The notes under the pieces: model-generated
The model's database searches: none
What the model was told of the DNA's origin: nothing
What the model saw: the letters and a program-made list of their open reading frames with translations, nothing else
Shown here: positions 1 to 8,884 of the stretch, piece by piece
Numbering within the stretch: position 1 is the first letter of the stretch
Layout: the number at the start of each line of letters is the position of its first letter
Made by a program: the position numbers and the translations under genes
Source of the DNA: Reyranella sp.
Lineage (GTDB): Bacteria; Pseudomonadota; Alphaproteobacteria; Reyranellales; Reyranellaceae
NCBI GenBank assembly: GCA_019750135.1
Contig: JAIEOV010000007.1
Coordinates: 124,001 to 188,000 of the forward strand
Direction: 5' to 3'
Length of the DNA stretch: 64,000 nt

Positions 1-1
1 C

Positions 2-223
2 AGCGAGATCGAGCGCCATGTTCTCACCATGGGCGAAGCTACCGATCGCGCCATTCGCGTGCTCGTCGACTCCTCGCTGAAGCAGAAAATCGATGCGGCC
101 GATCGCGATCGAATGCTCGTCCGCATCTACGACCTGAACGACCAGCGTTCGACGGACATCAGAAAACTGCCCGGCCTCCCATCGGGGAGCGAACGGGCCT
201 ATCTGATCACTGTCAGGCCATGA
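2..223 (+). CDS. C-terminal end of an unknown protein (cut by window edge)
   Basis: An open frame runs in from the left edge and stops at the TGA ending at 223. Only about 73 residues are visible, they are polar, and I recognise no domain. The first ATG in the window (29) is probably internal because the frame is already open from base 2. Its stop overlaps the start of the CHAT protease gene in an ATGA arrangement, so the two are probably translationally coupled and functionally linked. No function can be assigned from this fragment. Confidence 0.55.
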   Translation, partial: SEIERHVLTMGEATDRAIRVLVDSSLKQKIDAADRDRMLVRIYDLNDQRSTDIRKLPGLPSGSERAYLITVRP

Positions 224-3200
224 CAGCCGGGCTCGCCTCTCTTGTCAGACGGTGGACCGGCGCATTTTGCGTTCTGGCCGGCTTGGCCGCCGCCATGCCG
301 ACGCCGACGACGGCGCAGCAGGCAACGCATCAAAGCCTCCTCGCCGATACCAACCGCGTCAGCGCACTCATCCGCGATGGACGCAACCTCGATGCCGTCG
401 ACCTTGCCAAACGCGTAGCCGCGATCGCACCGCCCTCCGAGCGCCACTTTATCTACCAATGGGCCGCGTGGATCTGTCGGATCACCTTGGACACCGACTG
501 CACTCGGGACATTCTCACGACCGCCCTTCCCTATTTCGGCACAGTCCTGAAGACACCCGGAGCGGATCGTTCAATCGTGTCTTACAACCTGTTGCTGGCC
601 GCGTCCTACCAGGTCGATACCGGTCAGTACGAGACCGTCGCCGACCTCCTTACTGCTGACTCCATCGCTAGAGCAGCCTCTGTTGTTCAAGATCCGCGCC
701 TGTTCGCCGAACTGCAACTGCTCGCCGCGCGGAAAGCGAGGGGGGCGTCGAATTTTGAAGCATCACTCGATCATCTCGACAAAGCGCTCATCGCGACGTT
801 TTCCCTGACAGGGCCGAGTCGCTTCGACGCGTCTCGTCTCCTCGTCCGCACCATCGGTCAGCTTATGGAGAGCTTTGACGCCGAACGTGCGCTGCGGCTG
901 CTGGCTGCTGCCGACCCGCTGCTCAAGACGATTCCGTCGAACAGCTATCTCTGGCTCGAGTTCCTGGAGCTGCGAGCCCATCTCATGGCCTACGACAGCG
1001 ACTTCATCGGCGCCGCCAAAGTTCTGCGGCTCGCGTTGCCTGCGCTGGACAGGCTGCAACTCCAGCCAGAACGCAAGCTGGCTCTTCAAGCGGGCTTCTA
1101 CAACAACCTGTTGGGCCTGGAAGCGCTAAACGGCAATTTCGATGCGGTGCGCGATTTGTTGAAATCGCATCCACTTGCAGCCGCAAAGTCCGCCATCATT
1201 TCCCGCGGCTACTTCGCAAACGCCACTGAGTTCGACTTCGCGCTCATCGAAGAGTTCGTTCTTTTACGGCTTGGTGATTGGGCCAGGACCGGATGGGGCG
1301 ATCTCATGACGATGCCGCCGCGCTGGAAGGAAAACCCTGAAGGGATTCTCGATGTCCAGGCATTCGGCCAGGCGGCAATAGGGTTGCAGCATGCCAAGGC
1401 AGGCAGGATGGACGAAGCCCACCGTGAATTTGTCAGCGCTGCCAGGAAGCGTTTGGTCATACTCCGGGAACAATATCGAAAGTCTACTTATGCGGCGCCT
1501 CTGCCCCGCTGGATCGACATGATCCTGGGAAGCGTTGCCATTGACGCAACGCTTTCCCAGCCGGTACCCGACTATGACCTAATCGTCCAGGCGAGCATTT
1601 TTCTGAGCCGAACGATTGCAAGCAGCGCGGACGACGCTCTGACCAGCCAAGCTGTTCAGTCGTCGGATGACGACAAGCGGACGGCGCAAAGCCTGCAAAC
1701 GATCCGGTATCAGCGGGGCACCTGGGAGACGGCACAGGTGCTCGCGCTGACCAAGCGCGTCCTGTCGTCCGATGAAGGCGAGCGGGAGGCGCTTGCTCAG
1801 GAGCGACAGCGCATTCTCTACGCGGGTAACGGATTTACGCAGCAGCTCCAGCGCTTACGGGCTGCACTGACCGAAAAGGGTCGGGCCGGCGCCGTCGACA
1901 CCACGACGAATCTGGCGGCAATACAGCACTTGCTGCTTTCCGACGAAGCCCTCGTTCTGCATGCGCCGATCTTCGGAGGCATCGGCAAAGTGTGCATTCG
2001 CGCCGACGCTGTACAGTCCTCGACACAAATCATGGACGGCGCGGCCCACGCCGACGCCCGCCTACTCATGACGGCACTGACAGCGACTCACCCGGCCTCG
2101 AACGAGGCGGACAGCCAGTTTCCTGTGGTACAGGCTGTCCGTCTGGGCAAGTTGCTGTTCGCAGGATTGGAGGATTGTCTGCGACGAAGCCCGCGCGTCT
2201 ATCTGGTCTCGACACGCGATACCATCGTACAAGTCCCGCCAGCCGCACTCCTTGCCGAGATCCCGCCCGTGCTGGGCACTAGTTACGATCTGCGAGCGGC
2301 ACGCTGGCTGATCCGTGACCACGCCTTCGTCAGGACCAGCTCGATCAATGCCTTCGTGGCCACCAAGAAGCTTTCGAGAACGAGAAGCGCGACACTTGAC
2401 TATCTTGGCGTCGGCGACCCTGTTCTGGCGTCGACCACCCCGGGAACGATGGCATCTCGCGGCAGTCTGAATTCGCTGCAAGAGCTGCCGGAGACGGCGG
2501 ATGAAATCCAGCGCGTAGCCAGCCTGTTCGATAAGCGACGGACCCGCCTTCTGCGGCGTCAGTTGGCGACCGAAGAAGATTTCCGGCTACAGCCATTATC
2601 GGAATTCGACATCCTCCACTTCGCCACGCACGGCCTCATCCGTGACGAGTTGCCGGGCCTGGTCGAGCCGTCACTGGTGTTCACACCCCGGATCGGCGGC
2701 GACACCCTTACCGACGGGCTGTTGACCGCGTCGGAGATCGCCACGCTGCCCTTGAGAGCCCGCTTGGTCGTGTTGTCGGCCTGCAACTCGGCCCGCTACG
2801 AACCCTCCATCATCGACAGCGGTATCCAGAGCCTGTCGACATCGTTTGCCATCGCCGGCGTACCGACGATGATTGCGGCGCTCTGGCCGATCGAAAGTGC
2901 ACTTGCCCGCGACCTGATGATCGAGACATTTCGCACAGCCCGCAGGGGGAATGTCGCGATCGCTGACGCCATGGCGACGGCGGTGCGCCGGCATCTCGAC
3001 GGTCCAACGCCGAGGCCGTTGTTGCATCCGCGTTTCTGGGCCGCACTGGTCATGCTGGGTGACGGATCGATCACCCTCAACGCATCTACCCAGCCGGCGA
3101 AACGCGAGCTCGGACCGTTTGCCAACTTCGACCTGGCGGAGCGCGCGGCGATTGTCTCGGTGACGCCCTTGGATACGGACTTTGTCTCATCCGCGCTTGG

Positions 3201-4275
3201 TCACTGGATGGGAACGAACTTCGAATGGTTGATCCGGCGCGAGGCCGCGGATGGAACCGTCAGATGGGAGATCAAGGATCCCGAAATCGACGCCGGGCCG
3301 GTCGCAGCAACCAAACAGATCATCTATGCAGGCGGCAATGTCTCCCAGCAGACCGGCGCATCCGCTGTGATTGTGCCGATATTGCGCGGCCTCCGACCCG
3401 ACGGAACGGTCCTATGGACGCAAAGAGTGGTCAACACGCCGGAGGATTCCACCGTCATGGGCTTGGCCATCGCTCCGGATCAGGGGGGCGTGGCGCTTGT
3501 TGGACCTGTTGTTCGCCAGAAAGCCGAGACGGATTTCTCATTGGTCCGCGTCGACAGCAGCGGCCGGGAAATCGCGCGCAAATCCCTGGCCCTTGCAGTC
3601 TACGGACAAGGCTTCAATTCGGGCTATTTGCGATTTGACGGCGCTTCCGGCCTTGCCGCGGTCAATCGCCGCCGCTGGGCAAAGACCGGATCCGACGCCT
3701 ATAAGCCGAACGGACTTGGCATTCCGGAGCAATGCTGGGAAGGCGACGCTACGGACATTGTCCTTGTCGATGTCACCACCCTCGATGGGCGCAAGCGCCT
3801 CAGGATCGATCGGTTCCAGGTCGAAGCTGCCGTGTCGACGGACGACGGCTGGATCGTCGTTGGTGACACGCGAGATGCCTGCGGCCCGGAGGCGCGCGCG
3901 GCAGCTTACATCGTAACGGGAGATGGCTCGGCCCGGCTGCTTTGGCGCGACGCCTCGCCTTTCCCGACAACAGCACGAGGCGTCCGCAGGACAGATGGCA
4001 ACATCGAGGTCATCGGCTATGGCGAACGAGTCGTCGTCATTCCGGGGGACGTGCCGATACGTAAGGAGCATGACTACAGCAGGCGGTGGTCGGATTTTGA
4101 AGCTCACATCTCTGGCCAGCTTTTCGCCGTGCGCCTGTCTGCGCAGGGCATCGAGGAAGGGAGAGACTTCGTCGCGTCCGGTCTGTCGACCAGGCCGAGG
4201 GGAATGGTCTCGACCGCGGATCGCAGCGTCATATTCGGGACGGTCGGTTCGCGGCCGCTTTGGCTTCCGCGATAA
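220..4275 (+). CDS. Exported TPR/CHAT-domain (caspase-like) protease, 1351 aa
   Basis: The start overlaps the upstream stop (ATGA). An N-terminal hydrophobic stretch ending near TTAQQ (residue about 34) looks like a Sec signal peptide. Residues about 40-560 are helical and resemble TPR repeats. A CHAT domain follows at about 590-950, with the His of FATHG at residue 804 and the Cys of LSACNS at residue 855, which are the positions of the clan CD catalytic dyad. The last 330 residues are rich in beta-strand-like segments with repeated Gly/Asp turns and may form a propeller. CHAT proteins are usually cytoplasmic proteases or sensors, so an apparent signal peptide is notable. The substrate is unknown; the upstream overlapping gene is the obvious partner candidate. 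Confidence 0.85.
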   Translation: MTAGLASLVRRWTGAFCVLAGLAAAMPTPTTAQQATHQSLLADTNRVSALIRDGRNLDAVDLAKRVAAIAPPSERHFIYQWAAWICRITLDTDCTRDILTTALPYFGTVLKTPGADRSIVSYNLLLAASYQVDTGQYETVADLLTADSIARAASVVQDPRLFAELQLLAARKARGASNFEASLDHLDKALIATFSLTGPSRFDASRLLVRTIGQLMESFDAERALRLLAAADPLLKTIPSNSYLWLEFLELRAHLMAYDSDFIGAAKVLRLALPALDRLQLQPERKLALQAGFYNNLLGLEALNGNFDAVRDLLKSHPLAAAKSAIISRGYFANATEFDFALIEEFVLLRLGDWARTGWGDLMTMPPRWKENPEGILDVQAFGQAAIGLQHAKAGRMDEAHREFVSAARKRLVILREQYRKSTYAAPLPRWIDMILGSVAIDATLSQPVPDYDLIVQASIFLSRTIASSADDALTSQAVQSSDDDKRTAQSLQTIRYQRGTWETAQVLALTKRVLSSDEGEREALAQERQRILYAGNGFTQQLQRLRAALTEKGRAGAVDTTTNLAAIQHLLLSDEALVLHAPIFGGIGKVCIRADAVQSSTQIMDGAAHADARLLMTALTATHPASNEADSQFPVVQAVRLGKLLFAGLEDCLRRSPRVYLVSTRDTIVQVPPAALLAEIPPVLGTSYDLRAARWLIRDHAFVRTSSINAFVATKKLSRTRSATLDYLGVGDPVLASTTPGTMASRGSLNSLQELPETADEIQRVASLFDKRRTRLLRRQLATEEDFRLQPLSEFDILHFATHGLIRDELPGLVEPSLVFTPRIGGDTLTDGLLTASEIATLPLRARLVVLSACNSARYEPSIIDSGIQSLSTSFAIAGVPTMIAALWPIESALARDLMIETFRTARRGNVAIADAMATAVRRHLDGPTPRPLLHPRFWAALVMLGDGSITLNASTQPAKRELGPFANFDLAERAAIVSVTPLDTDFVSSALGHWMGTNFEWLIRREAADGTVRWEIKDPEIDAGPVAATKQIIYAGGNVSQQTGASAVIVPILRGLRPDGTVLWTQRVVNTPEDSTVMGLAIAPDQGGVALVGPVVRQKAETDFSLVRVDSSGREIARKSLALAVYGQGFNSGYLRFDGASGLAAVNRRRWAKTGSDAYKPNGLGIPEQCWEGDATDIVLVDVTTLDGRKRLRIDRFQVEAAVSTDDGWIVVGDTRDACGPEARAAAYIVTGDGSARLLWRDASPFPTTARGVRRTDGNIEVIGYGERVVVIPGDVPIRKEHDYSRRWSDFEAHISGQLFAVRLSAQGIEEGRDFVASGLSTRPRGMVSTADRSVIFGTVGSRPLWLPR

Positions 4276-4281
4276 TCCCCT

Positions 4282-5085
4282 TCAATTCTTGCGGTCGAGA
4301 AACGCCCGCAACAGCGACGCACACAGCCCGGCATGGGAATAGGGCAGGCCATGCCTGGACCGGCCGATCACGTTGAGCTCTGCGTCGGGCAGCAGCCGAT
4401 GCAGCTCGGCCATGATCGGTACCGGGATGAAGGGACTGCCGTCGGGATGCAAGAGCAGCGTCGGGCAGCCGATGTTCTTCAATTGCGGCGAAAGGTCGGT
4501 GCCGATCAGCACGCGAAGGGCATTGAGGATCGACTCTTGCGGCCACTTCTCCTGCTCCTCGGCAAACCAGTTGCGCTGCTCAGGCGATAGCGCATCGTCA
4601 TGGAAGCGGTCGCGCATGAAGGCGTCGGACCACGCCTTCACCCCACCCCCGTCGAGCTGGCGGCGCCAGGCTTCGACGCGCTGGATCGAGGCGCCGAGAT
4701 GGGCGCCGTTGCTGACGGTGAGCGTGGCGATGCGCTGGGGCTGCGCCAGCGCGGCTGCCAGCGCCACCGTGCCGCCGATCGACTCGCCGACCAGGTGGAA
4801 GCGCGACAGGCCGGCCGCATCCGCCACCGCGAAGAGATCCTCAACCATGCGATCGAGCGACCAGGCGAAGTCGGGCCCTGGAATGTGCGAGCGTCCATAG
4901 CCGCGCATGTCGAAGCTGACCAGCCGGTGGGCGTAGGCCAGCGCCGGGAACCAGCCGGCCCAGATCGCCGCGCTGGCGCCGATCCCGTGATGGAACAGGA
5001 TCGGCTCGCGCGTTTCACGCCACGGCGCCACCTGGTCGACGACCTCGTAGTGCAGGCTGCCTTCAGGGGTTGCGGCGAACGGCAT
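4282..5085 (-). CDS. Alpha/beta-fold hydrolase (enol-lactonase-like)
   Basis: A 267-residue alpha/beta hydrolase. The HHGIG oxyanion loop is near residue 33 and the nucleophile elbow GESIGG places the catalytic Ser at 102. A late Asp (LHPDGSPF) and His (SRHGLPYSH) fit the rest of the triad. Length and overall pattern resemble 3-oxoadipate enol-lactonase and related esterases, but the substrate cannot be read from sequence. It lies 3 bp downstream of a Bug-type receptor gene on the same strand, so the pair is probably an operon in which the receptor captures an organic acid or ester that this enzyme processes. Confidence 0.85.
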   Translation of the reverse strand: MPFAATPEGSLHYEVVDQVAPWRETREPILFHHGIGASAAIWAGWFPALAYAHRLVSFDMRGYGRSHIPGPDFAWSLDRMVEDLFAVADAAGLSRFHLVGESIGGTVALAAALAQPQRIATLTVSNGAHLGASIQRVEAWRRQLDGGGVKAWSDAFMRDRFHDDALSPEQRNWFAEEQEKWPQESILNALRVLIGTDLSPQLKNIGCPTLLLHPDGSPFIPVPIMAELHRLLPDAELNVIGRSRHGLPYSHAGLCASLLRAFLDRKN

Positions 5086-5088
5086 GGT

Positions 5089-6063
5089 CTAATCGGCCCG
5101 TATGCCGGCTGCCTGGATGACCTCCGCCCACTTCTTGCGGTCGGCGGCAATCGTGGCCTTGAGCTCGGCCGGCGAGCCGATGACGTTGTCCATGCCATTG
5201 TCGAGGAAGCGCTTCTGCATGTCGGGCTTGGCAACGGCCGCACGCAGAGCCTTGTTCCAGACATCGACGATGTCGGCCGACATGCCCTTCGAGCCGAACA
5301 CGGCAAACCAGTTCACGACCTCGAACCCGGGCAGGAACTGCGTGATCAGCGGCAGGTTCGGGAACATCGGCGAGACGCGCGGTGAGCCGAAGGCGATCGG
5401 GATCAGTCCGCCGCCGCCGATCTGGCCTAGGAACTCAGGCATGTTGCCGAACATCATGTCGCAGTTGCCGGCCACCATGTCCTGGATGGCCGGCGCGCCC
5501 CCGCGATAGGGCACATGCAACAGATTCACGCCGGCCATCTTCTTGAACAGCTCGCCCGCGAGATGCTGCGAGGTGCCGTTGCCCGCCGAAGCATAGGTGA
5601 GTTTGCCGGGATTCTTCTTCGCCTCCTCGATCAGCTCGGGCACCGTTCGGATCTTCATGTGCTTGCCGAACACCAGCATGTTGTAGACGCCGGCGATGTT
5701 GGCGATCGGCGTCAGGTCGGTGTCGACATTGATCGGCAGCTTCTGGCCCGGCATGACCGGCGACACGCACATGGCCGCCATCGCCGCCAGCCCGATCGTC
5801 CGGCCGTCGGGAGCCGCATTGGCGACAGCCTCGTTGGCGATGAAGCCCGAAGCGCCGGTCTTGGTCTCGACGATGACGTTCTGGCCGATTTCCGGCTTCA
5901 ACGCGTCGGCCAGGATGCGGCACAGCAGATCGGCGGTGCCGCCCGGCGCGAAGCCGCAGAAGAATCGGACGTCGCCGGTGATTTTGGCCTGCGCCCACGC
6001 TGCGGTATCGGCAAGGCCAAGCGCGGCGGCGCTGCCCGCCGCCAAGACAGTTCTGCGTTTCAT
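5089..6063 (-). CDS. Bug-family tripartite tricarboxylate transporter receptor
   Basis: A periplasmic solute-binding protein of the Bug/TctC family, about 324 residues. I chose the ATG at 6063 (MKRRTVLAAG) because a strong GGGAGGAG ribosome site lies about 8 bases upstream; a longer frame exists but lacks this. The N-terminus is a twin-Arg/Sec-like signal (KRRTVLAAG, cleavage near AWAQA). The family hallmark FCGFAPGGTADLLCR follows, then VPYRGGAPAIQDM. Bug proteins bind carboxylates and similar anions. No TctA or TctB permease gene is in the window, so it must use membrane partners encoded elsewhere or act as a sensor. Confidence 0.9.
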   Translation of the reverse strand: MKRRTVLAAGSAAALGLADTAAWAQAKITGDVRFFCGFAPGGTADLLCRILADALKPEIGQNVIVETKTGASGFIANEAVANAAPDGRTIGLAAMAAMCVSPVMPGQKLPINVDTDLTPIANIAGVYNMLVFGKHMKIRTVPELIEEAKKNPGKLTYASAGNGTSQHLAGELFKKMAGVNLLHVPYRGGAPAIQDMVAGNCDMMFGNMPEFLGQIGGGGLIPIAFGSPRVSPMFPNLPLITQFLPGFEVVNWFAVFGSKGMSADIVDVWNKALRAAVAKPDMQKRFLDNGMDNVIGSPAELKATIAADRKKWAEVIQAAGIRAD

Positions 6064-6107
6064 TTTGTCTCCTCCCAAAAGCGCGGCGAGCCTAGCATAC
6101 TCTGCGC

Positions 6108-7091
6108 ATGTTCAAGCTTCGTCGCCGCGCCGCGCTCACCGGCCTTGCCGCTCTTCCGCTGGCAAACACAAATGTCCGTGCTCAGGCAGTAGATTTTCCC
6201 GATCGTCCGCTGCGCCTCGTCGTCGGCTTTCCGCCTGGTGGGCCCAATGATCTGCTGGCGCGCATCGTGGCGCCCGGTATCGGCGAGCGGTTGAAGCGCT
6301 CCGTCGTCGTCGAGAATCGCGCCGGCGCCAACGGCGAGATCGCCGCCGCTTCCGTCGCCAAGTCGCCACCCGACGGCAGCGTCATCATGCTGGGTTCGAA
6401 CGGCTCGACCACCGTTGCGCCCGCGCTCAACAAGAACCTGCCCTACGACATCCGCACCGACTTCGCCGCGGTCGCTCCGATCGGCATCAATCCCATGCTG
6501 CTGGTGGTGCGCAACGACCTGCCGGCGAAGAACGTGGTCGAGCTGCTGGCGCTGGCGCGCGCCCAGCCCGGCAAGCTCAACGGCGCATCGGCTGGCGCCG
6601 GCGGGGCCACCCATCTGGCACTCGAGCTCTTCAAGTCGATGGGCAAGGTCGACATCGTGCACGTGCCCTACAAGGGCGGCGGGCCGGCCATGGCCGATCT
6701 GATGGCGGGCCTGGTCGATCTCTATTTCGGCGGCCTGTCGACGGCGCTGCCGCACGTCAAGGCCGGCAAGATGCGGTCCCTGGGCCAGACCGCGCTGGCG
6801 CGCTCGGCAGCGGCGCCCGACATCCCGACCATCGCCGAGTCCGGCCTGCCGGGCTACGAGTGCGCGATCTCCTACGGCATCTTCCTGCCCGCCGGCGCTT
6901 CGCCTGCCCTGGTCGAGCGCCTGCATGCCGCGGCGGATGCGACGGTGCGCTCGCCCGACGTGGCGCAGAAGTTCACCGACCTCGGGGCCGATCCGCAGTT
7001 CGGGACGCCCAAGGAGTTCGCGGCCTACGTCGCCGACGATCTCGCGAAATGGGCCCGCCTCGCCAAGGAGGCGGGCCTCAAGTCCGAATGA
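6108..7091 (+). CDS. Bug-family tripartite tricarboxylate transporter receptor
   Basis: A second Bug/TctC receptor, 327 residues, divergent from the first with only 44 bp between start codons, so both promoters must sit in or near that gap. Signal peptide residues 1-25 end at VRAQA. Family motifs are VVGFPPGGPNDLLAR near residue 40 and HVPYKGGGPAMADLM near 180. The ligand is probably a carboxylate but is not predictable. It is too diverged from its neighbour to be a recent duplicate. It ends head-on against the NIPSNAP gene, with stop codons back to back. Confidence 0.9.
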   Translation: MFKLRRRAALTGLAALPLANTNVRAQAVDFPDRPLRLVVGFPPGGPNDLLARIVAPGIGERLKRSVVVENRAGANGEIAAASVAKSPPDGSVIMLGSNGSTTVAPALNKNLPYDIRTDFAAVAPIGINPMLLVVRNDLPAKNVVELLALARAQPGKLNGASAGAGGATHLALELFKSMGKVDIVHVPYKGGGPAMADLMAGLVDLYFGGLSTALPHVKAGKMRSLGQTALARSAAAPDIPTIAESGLPGYECAISYGIFLPAGASPALVERLHAAADATVRSPDVAQKFTDLGADPQFGTPKEFAAYVADDLAKWARLAKEAGLKSE

Positions 7092-7418
7092 CTATTTGAC
7101 CGACGAGTAGTTCGTCGGCGTCAGGAACTGGTTGGAGACGTTCGCAACGATCGCGCCGTCCTTCTCGGTCTCGGCGCGCTTGGCCAGCCACTCCGGATCG
7201 GCCTGGAAGGCGTTCCACTTCTTCTCGCGGTCGGCGAGCGACTCCCAGGCCAGCAGGTAAGTGAGCTCCTGGTTGGACTCGCCGACCAGCGTGGTCCAGA
7301 AGCCTGCCTGCTTGATGCCGTGCTTCTCCCACAGCTTCAGCGTGATGTTGGCGAAGCGGTTGTTCAGGGCCGGCAGTCGGCCGGGCACGCACTTGTAGAC
7401 ACGCAGTTCGTAGATCAT
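7092..7418 (-). CDS. NIPSNAP family protein
   Basis: A 108-residue protein beginning MIYELRVYKCVPG, typical of the NIPSNAP ferredoxin-like fold (alpha/beta barrel dimer). A Trp/Glu-rich middle (YLLAWESLADREKKW) is also typical. Bacterial members are small and often sit beside catabolic genes, but their biochemical role is unsettled. A GGGAGAGG ribosome site precedes the ATG. It lies 12 bp downstream of the metallo-beta-lactamase fold hydrolase on the same strand and is probably co-transcribed with it. Confidence 0.85.
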   Translation of the reverse strand: MIYELRVYKCVPGRLPALNNRFANITLKLWEKHGIKQAGFWTTLVGESNQELTYLLAWESLADREKKWNAFQADPEWLAKRAETEKDGAIVANVSNQFLTPTNYSSVK

Positions 7419-7430
7419 TTCCTCTCCCTT

Positions 7431-8318
7431 CTAGAAGCTTGCATCGAAGCGGGGCACGAAGCCGCTTCCCTTGTGATCGATGTGGCAGGTGAATGGCGCC
7501 CCGAAATGGCAGGGCATCAGACGCGCGCCCGAGCCGGCGCAGTGCTCCAGCGCCGCCCGCCTGCTCTTGCGCGCACCGACGGCTTCGGCGCAGGCAAAGC
7601 TGTTCCACTCCGGGTGATAGACCTGCAAGGCGTGATGCAGGATGTCGCCGCAGAACAGCGCCTTCTCGCCCCGCGATTCGAGCTTGATGGCGATGGTGCC
7701 GGGCGTGTGGCCGGGCGCCGGCTCGATCTCTAGGTTCTCGTCGAGCCGCACGGCCCCGTCGACCAGCTGCGACAGCCCTGCCTCGACGACCGGCAGCACC
7801 GAATCGCGGAACGAACCGGCATTTGCGGGCGCCGTCTTGGGATCGGTGTCGATCTTGAGGTAATGATCGTAGTCGGCGCGGCTGAATACGTATTTCGCGT
7901 TCCTGAAGGTCGGCACCCACTTGCCGTTCTCGAGCCGGGTGTTCCAGCCGACGTGATCGACATGAAGATGGGTGCACATAACCATGTCGACCTGGTCGGG
8001 CTCGACGCCGGCGGCCTTAAGCCGCGCCAGGTAAGGCGTCTCCATCAAGTGCCATTTGGGCCGGTGCGGCCGGGACTTGTGGTTGCCGACGCAGGTGTCG
8101 ATCAGGATGCGCTTGCCGCCGACATTGAGCAGCCAGCTGTGGACGCTGAGCTTAAGGAAGCCCGACGCCTCGTCGTAGTGATTGGGCAGCAGCCAATCGC
8201 CATGCTCCTGCACCACGCCGGGCTGCCAGTCCGGGAAGAACATCTTGGCGTCGAAGTTGGGCTCATAGGACTCCTCGATGCGTTGCACCGTGGCGGCGCC
8301 CAGCTTCACTTCCGTCAT
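7431..8318 (-). CDS. Metallo-beta-lactamase fold hydrolase
   Basis: A 295-residue MBL-fold hydrolase. The metal signature HLHVDH is at residues 117-122 (His117, His119, Asp121, His122). Further ligands are supplied by PGHTPG, FCGDILH and the late H of CHFGAPFTCH. Length and motifs match the quorum-quenching-lactonase/glyoxalase II-like group found widely in alphaproteobacteria. The actual substrate could be a lactone, thioester or other ester. A GGGAGGAAACGC ribosome site precedes the ATG. It is the first gene of a probable two-gene operon with NIPSNAP. Confidence 0.85.
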   Translation of the reverse strand: MTEVKLGAATVQRIEESYEPNFDAKMFFPDWQPGVVQEHGDWLLPNHYDEASGFLKLSVHSWLLNVGGKRILIDTCVGNHKSRPHRPKWHLMETPYLARLKAAGVEPDQVDMVMCTHLHVDHVGWNTRLENGKWVPTFRNAKYVFSRADYDHYLKIDTDPKTAPANAGSFRDSVLPVVEAGLSQLVDGAVRLDENLEIEPAPGHTPGTIAIKLESRGEKALFCGDILHHALQVYHPEWNSFACAEAVGARKSRRAALEHCAGSGARLMPCHFGAPFTCHIDHKGSGFVPRFDASF

Positions 8319-8467
8319 GCGTTTCCTCCCACCGGGCGGGGACCTTAGCGTCGCCGGATGGGTTTCGGAAAGGCCGGCGTTTCGTCGGCTAAAACAGCCT
8401 GGTCGCCGTGCCGCTTCAGCAGCCGATCACGGTGTGAGTCGCATCAATTGAAGGTTCGAGCGCCAGG

Positions 8468-8776
8468 TCAGAACGGCAGGCGCCGCGCTTCGACCTTTTC
8501 CAGATGGCGATGCTCGAGGACGGCAATGGCCGCACTGCCGAGCGGCACCACCACCAGCAGCACGATGAAATGGACGCCGAGCATCCAGCCGTCGAACATC
8601 CCGGGGACGATCGCGCCGATGGCCACCGTCGTAATGAAGAACAGGACAGCGAAGGCAAGACCGCAGATACCGCCCATCATGGCGGACGCCAACATCGTCG
8701 ACGCCATCGAGCGGCCAATGTAGTAGCTGAGGGCAAAAGCGACGCCAGCGGCGACGATGGCGGTGATGCTTTCCAT
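8468..8776 (-). CDS. Small integral membrane protein, unknown function
   Basis: A 102-residue protein starting MESITAIVAAG, chosen because GGAGGAG lies about 8 bases before this ATG; the much longer frame upstream is a shadow of the amidase gene. Three hydrophobic segments are visible, at about 5-20, 27-58 (possibly two helices) and 66-88, followed by a charged C-terminus. I recognise no family. It is divergently transcribed from the amidase at 8885, with a 14-bp perfect palindrome between the two starts. Confidence 0.65.
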   Translation of the reverse strand: MESITAIVAAGVAFALSYYIGRSMASTMLASAMMGGICGLAFAVLFFITTVAIGAIVPGMFDGWMLGVHFIVLLVVVPLGSAAIAVLEHRHLEKVEARRLPF

Positions 8777-8815
8777 GTACTGCACTCCTCCAATACGCTC
8801 TCGACGGCGAGAAAT

Positions 8816-8829
8816 CAGAGTCGACTCTG
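8816..8829. promoter_or_regulatory. 14-bp perfect palindrome in divergent intergenic region
   Basis: CAGAGTCGACTCTG is its own reverse complement. It lies 40 bp upstream of the membrane-protein start and 56 bp upstream of the amidase start, where a dimeric regulator could control both genes. No regulator gene is adjacent. The regulatory role is an inference from position and symmetry. Confidence 0.4.
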
Positions 8830-8884
8830 TGCTTGGGGTGTTAGCTTGGCGCAATTGCATAACCTCGGAACTCGACAAAAACGC

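Noticed and set aside
8504-8884. In-frame N-terminal extension of the amidase beginning at 8504
   Set aside because: It overlaps the oppositely oriented membrane-protein gene, has no family similarity, and the family N-terminus starts at 8885.
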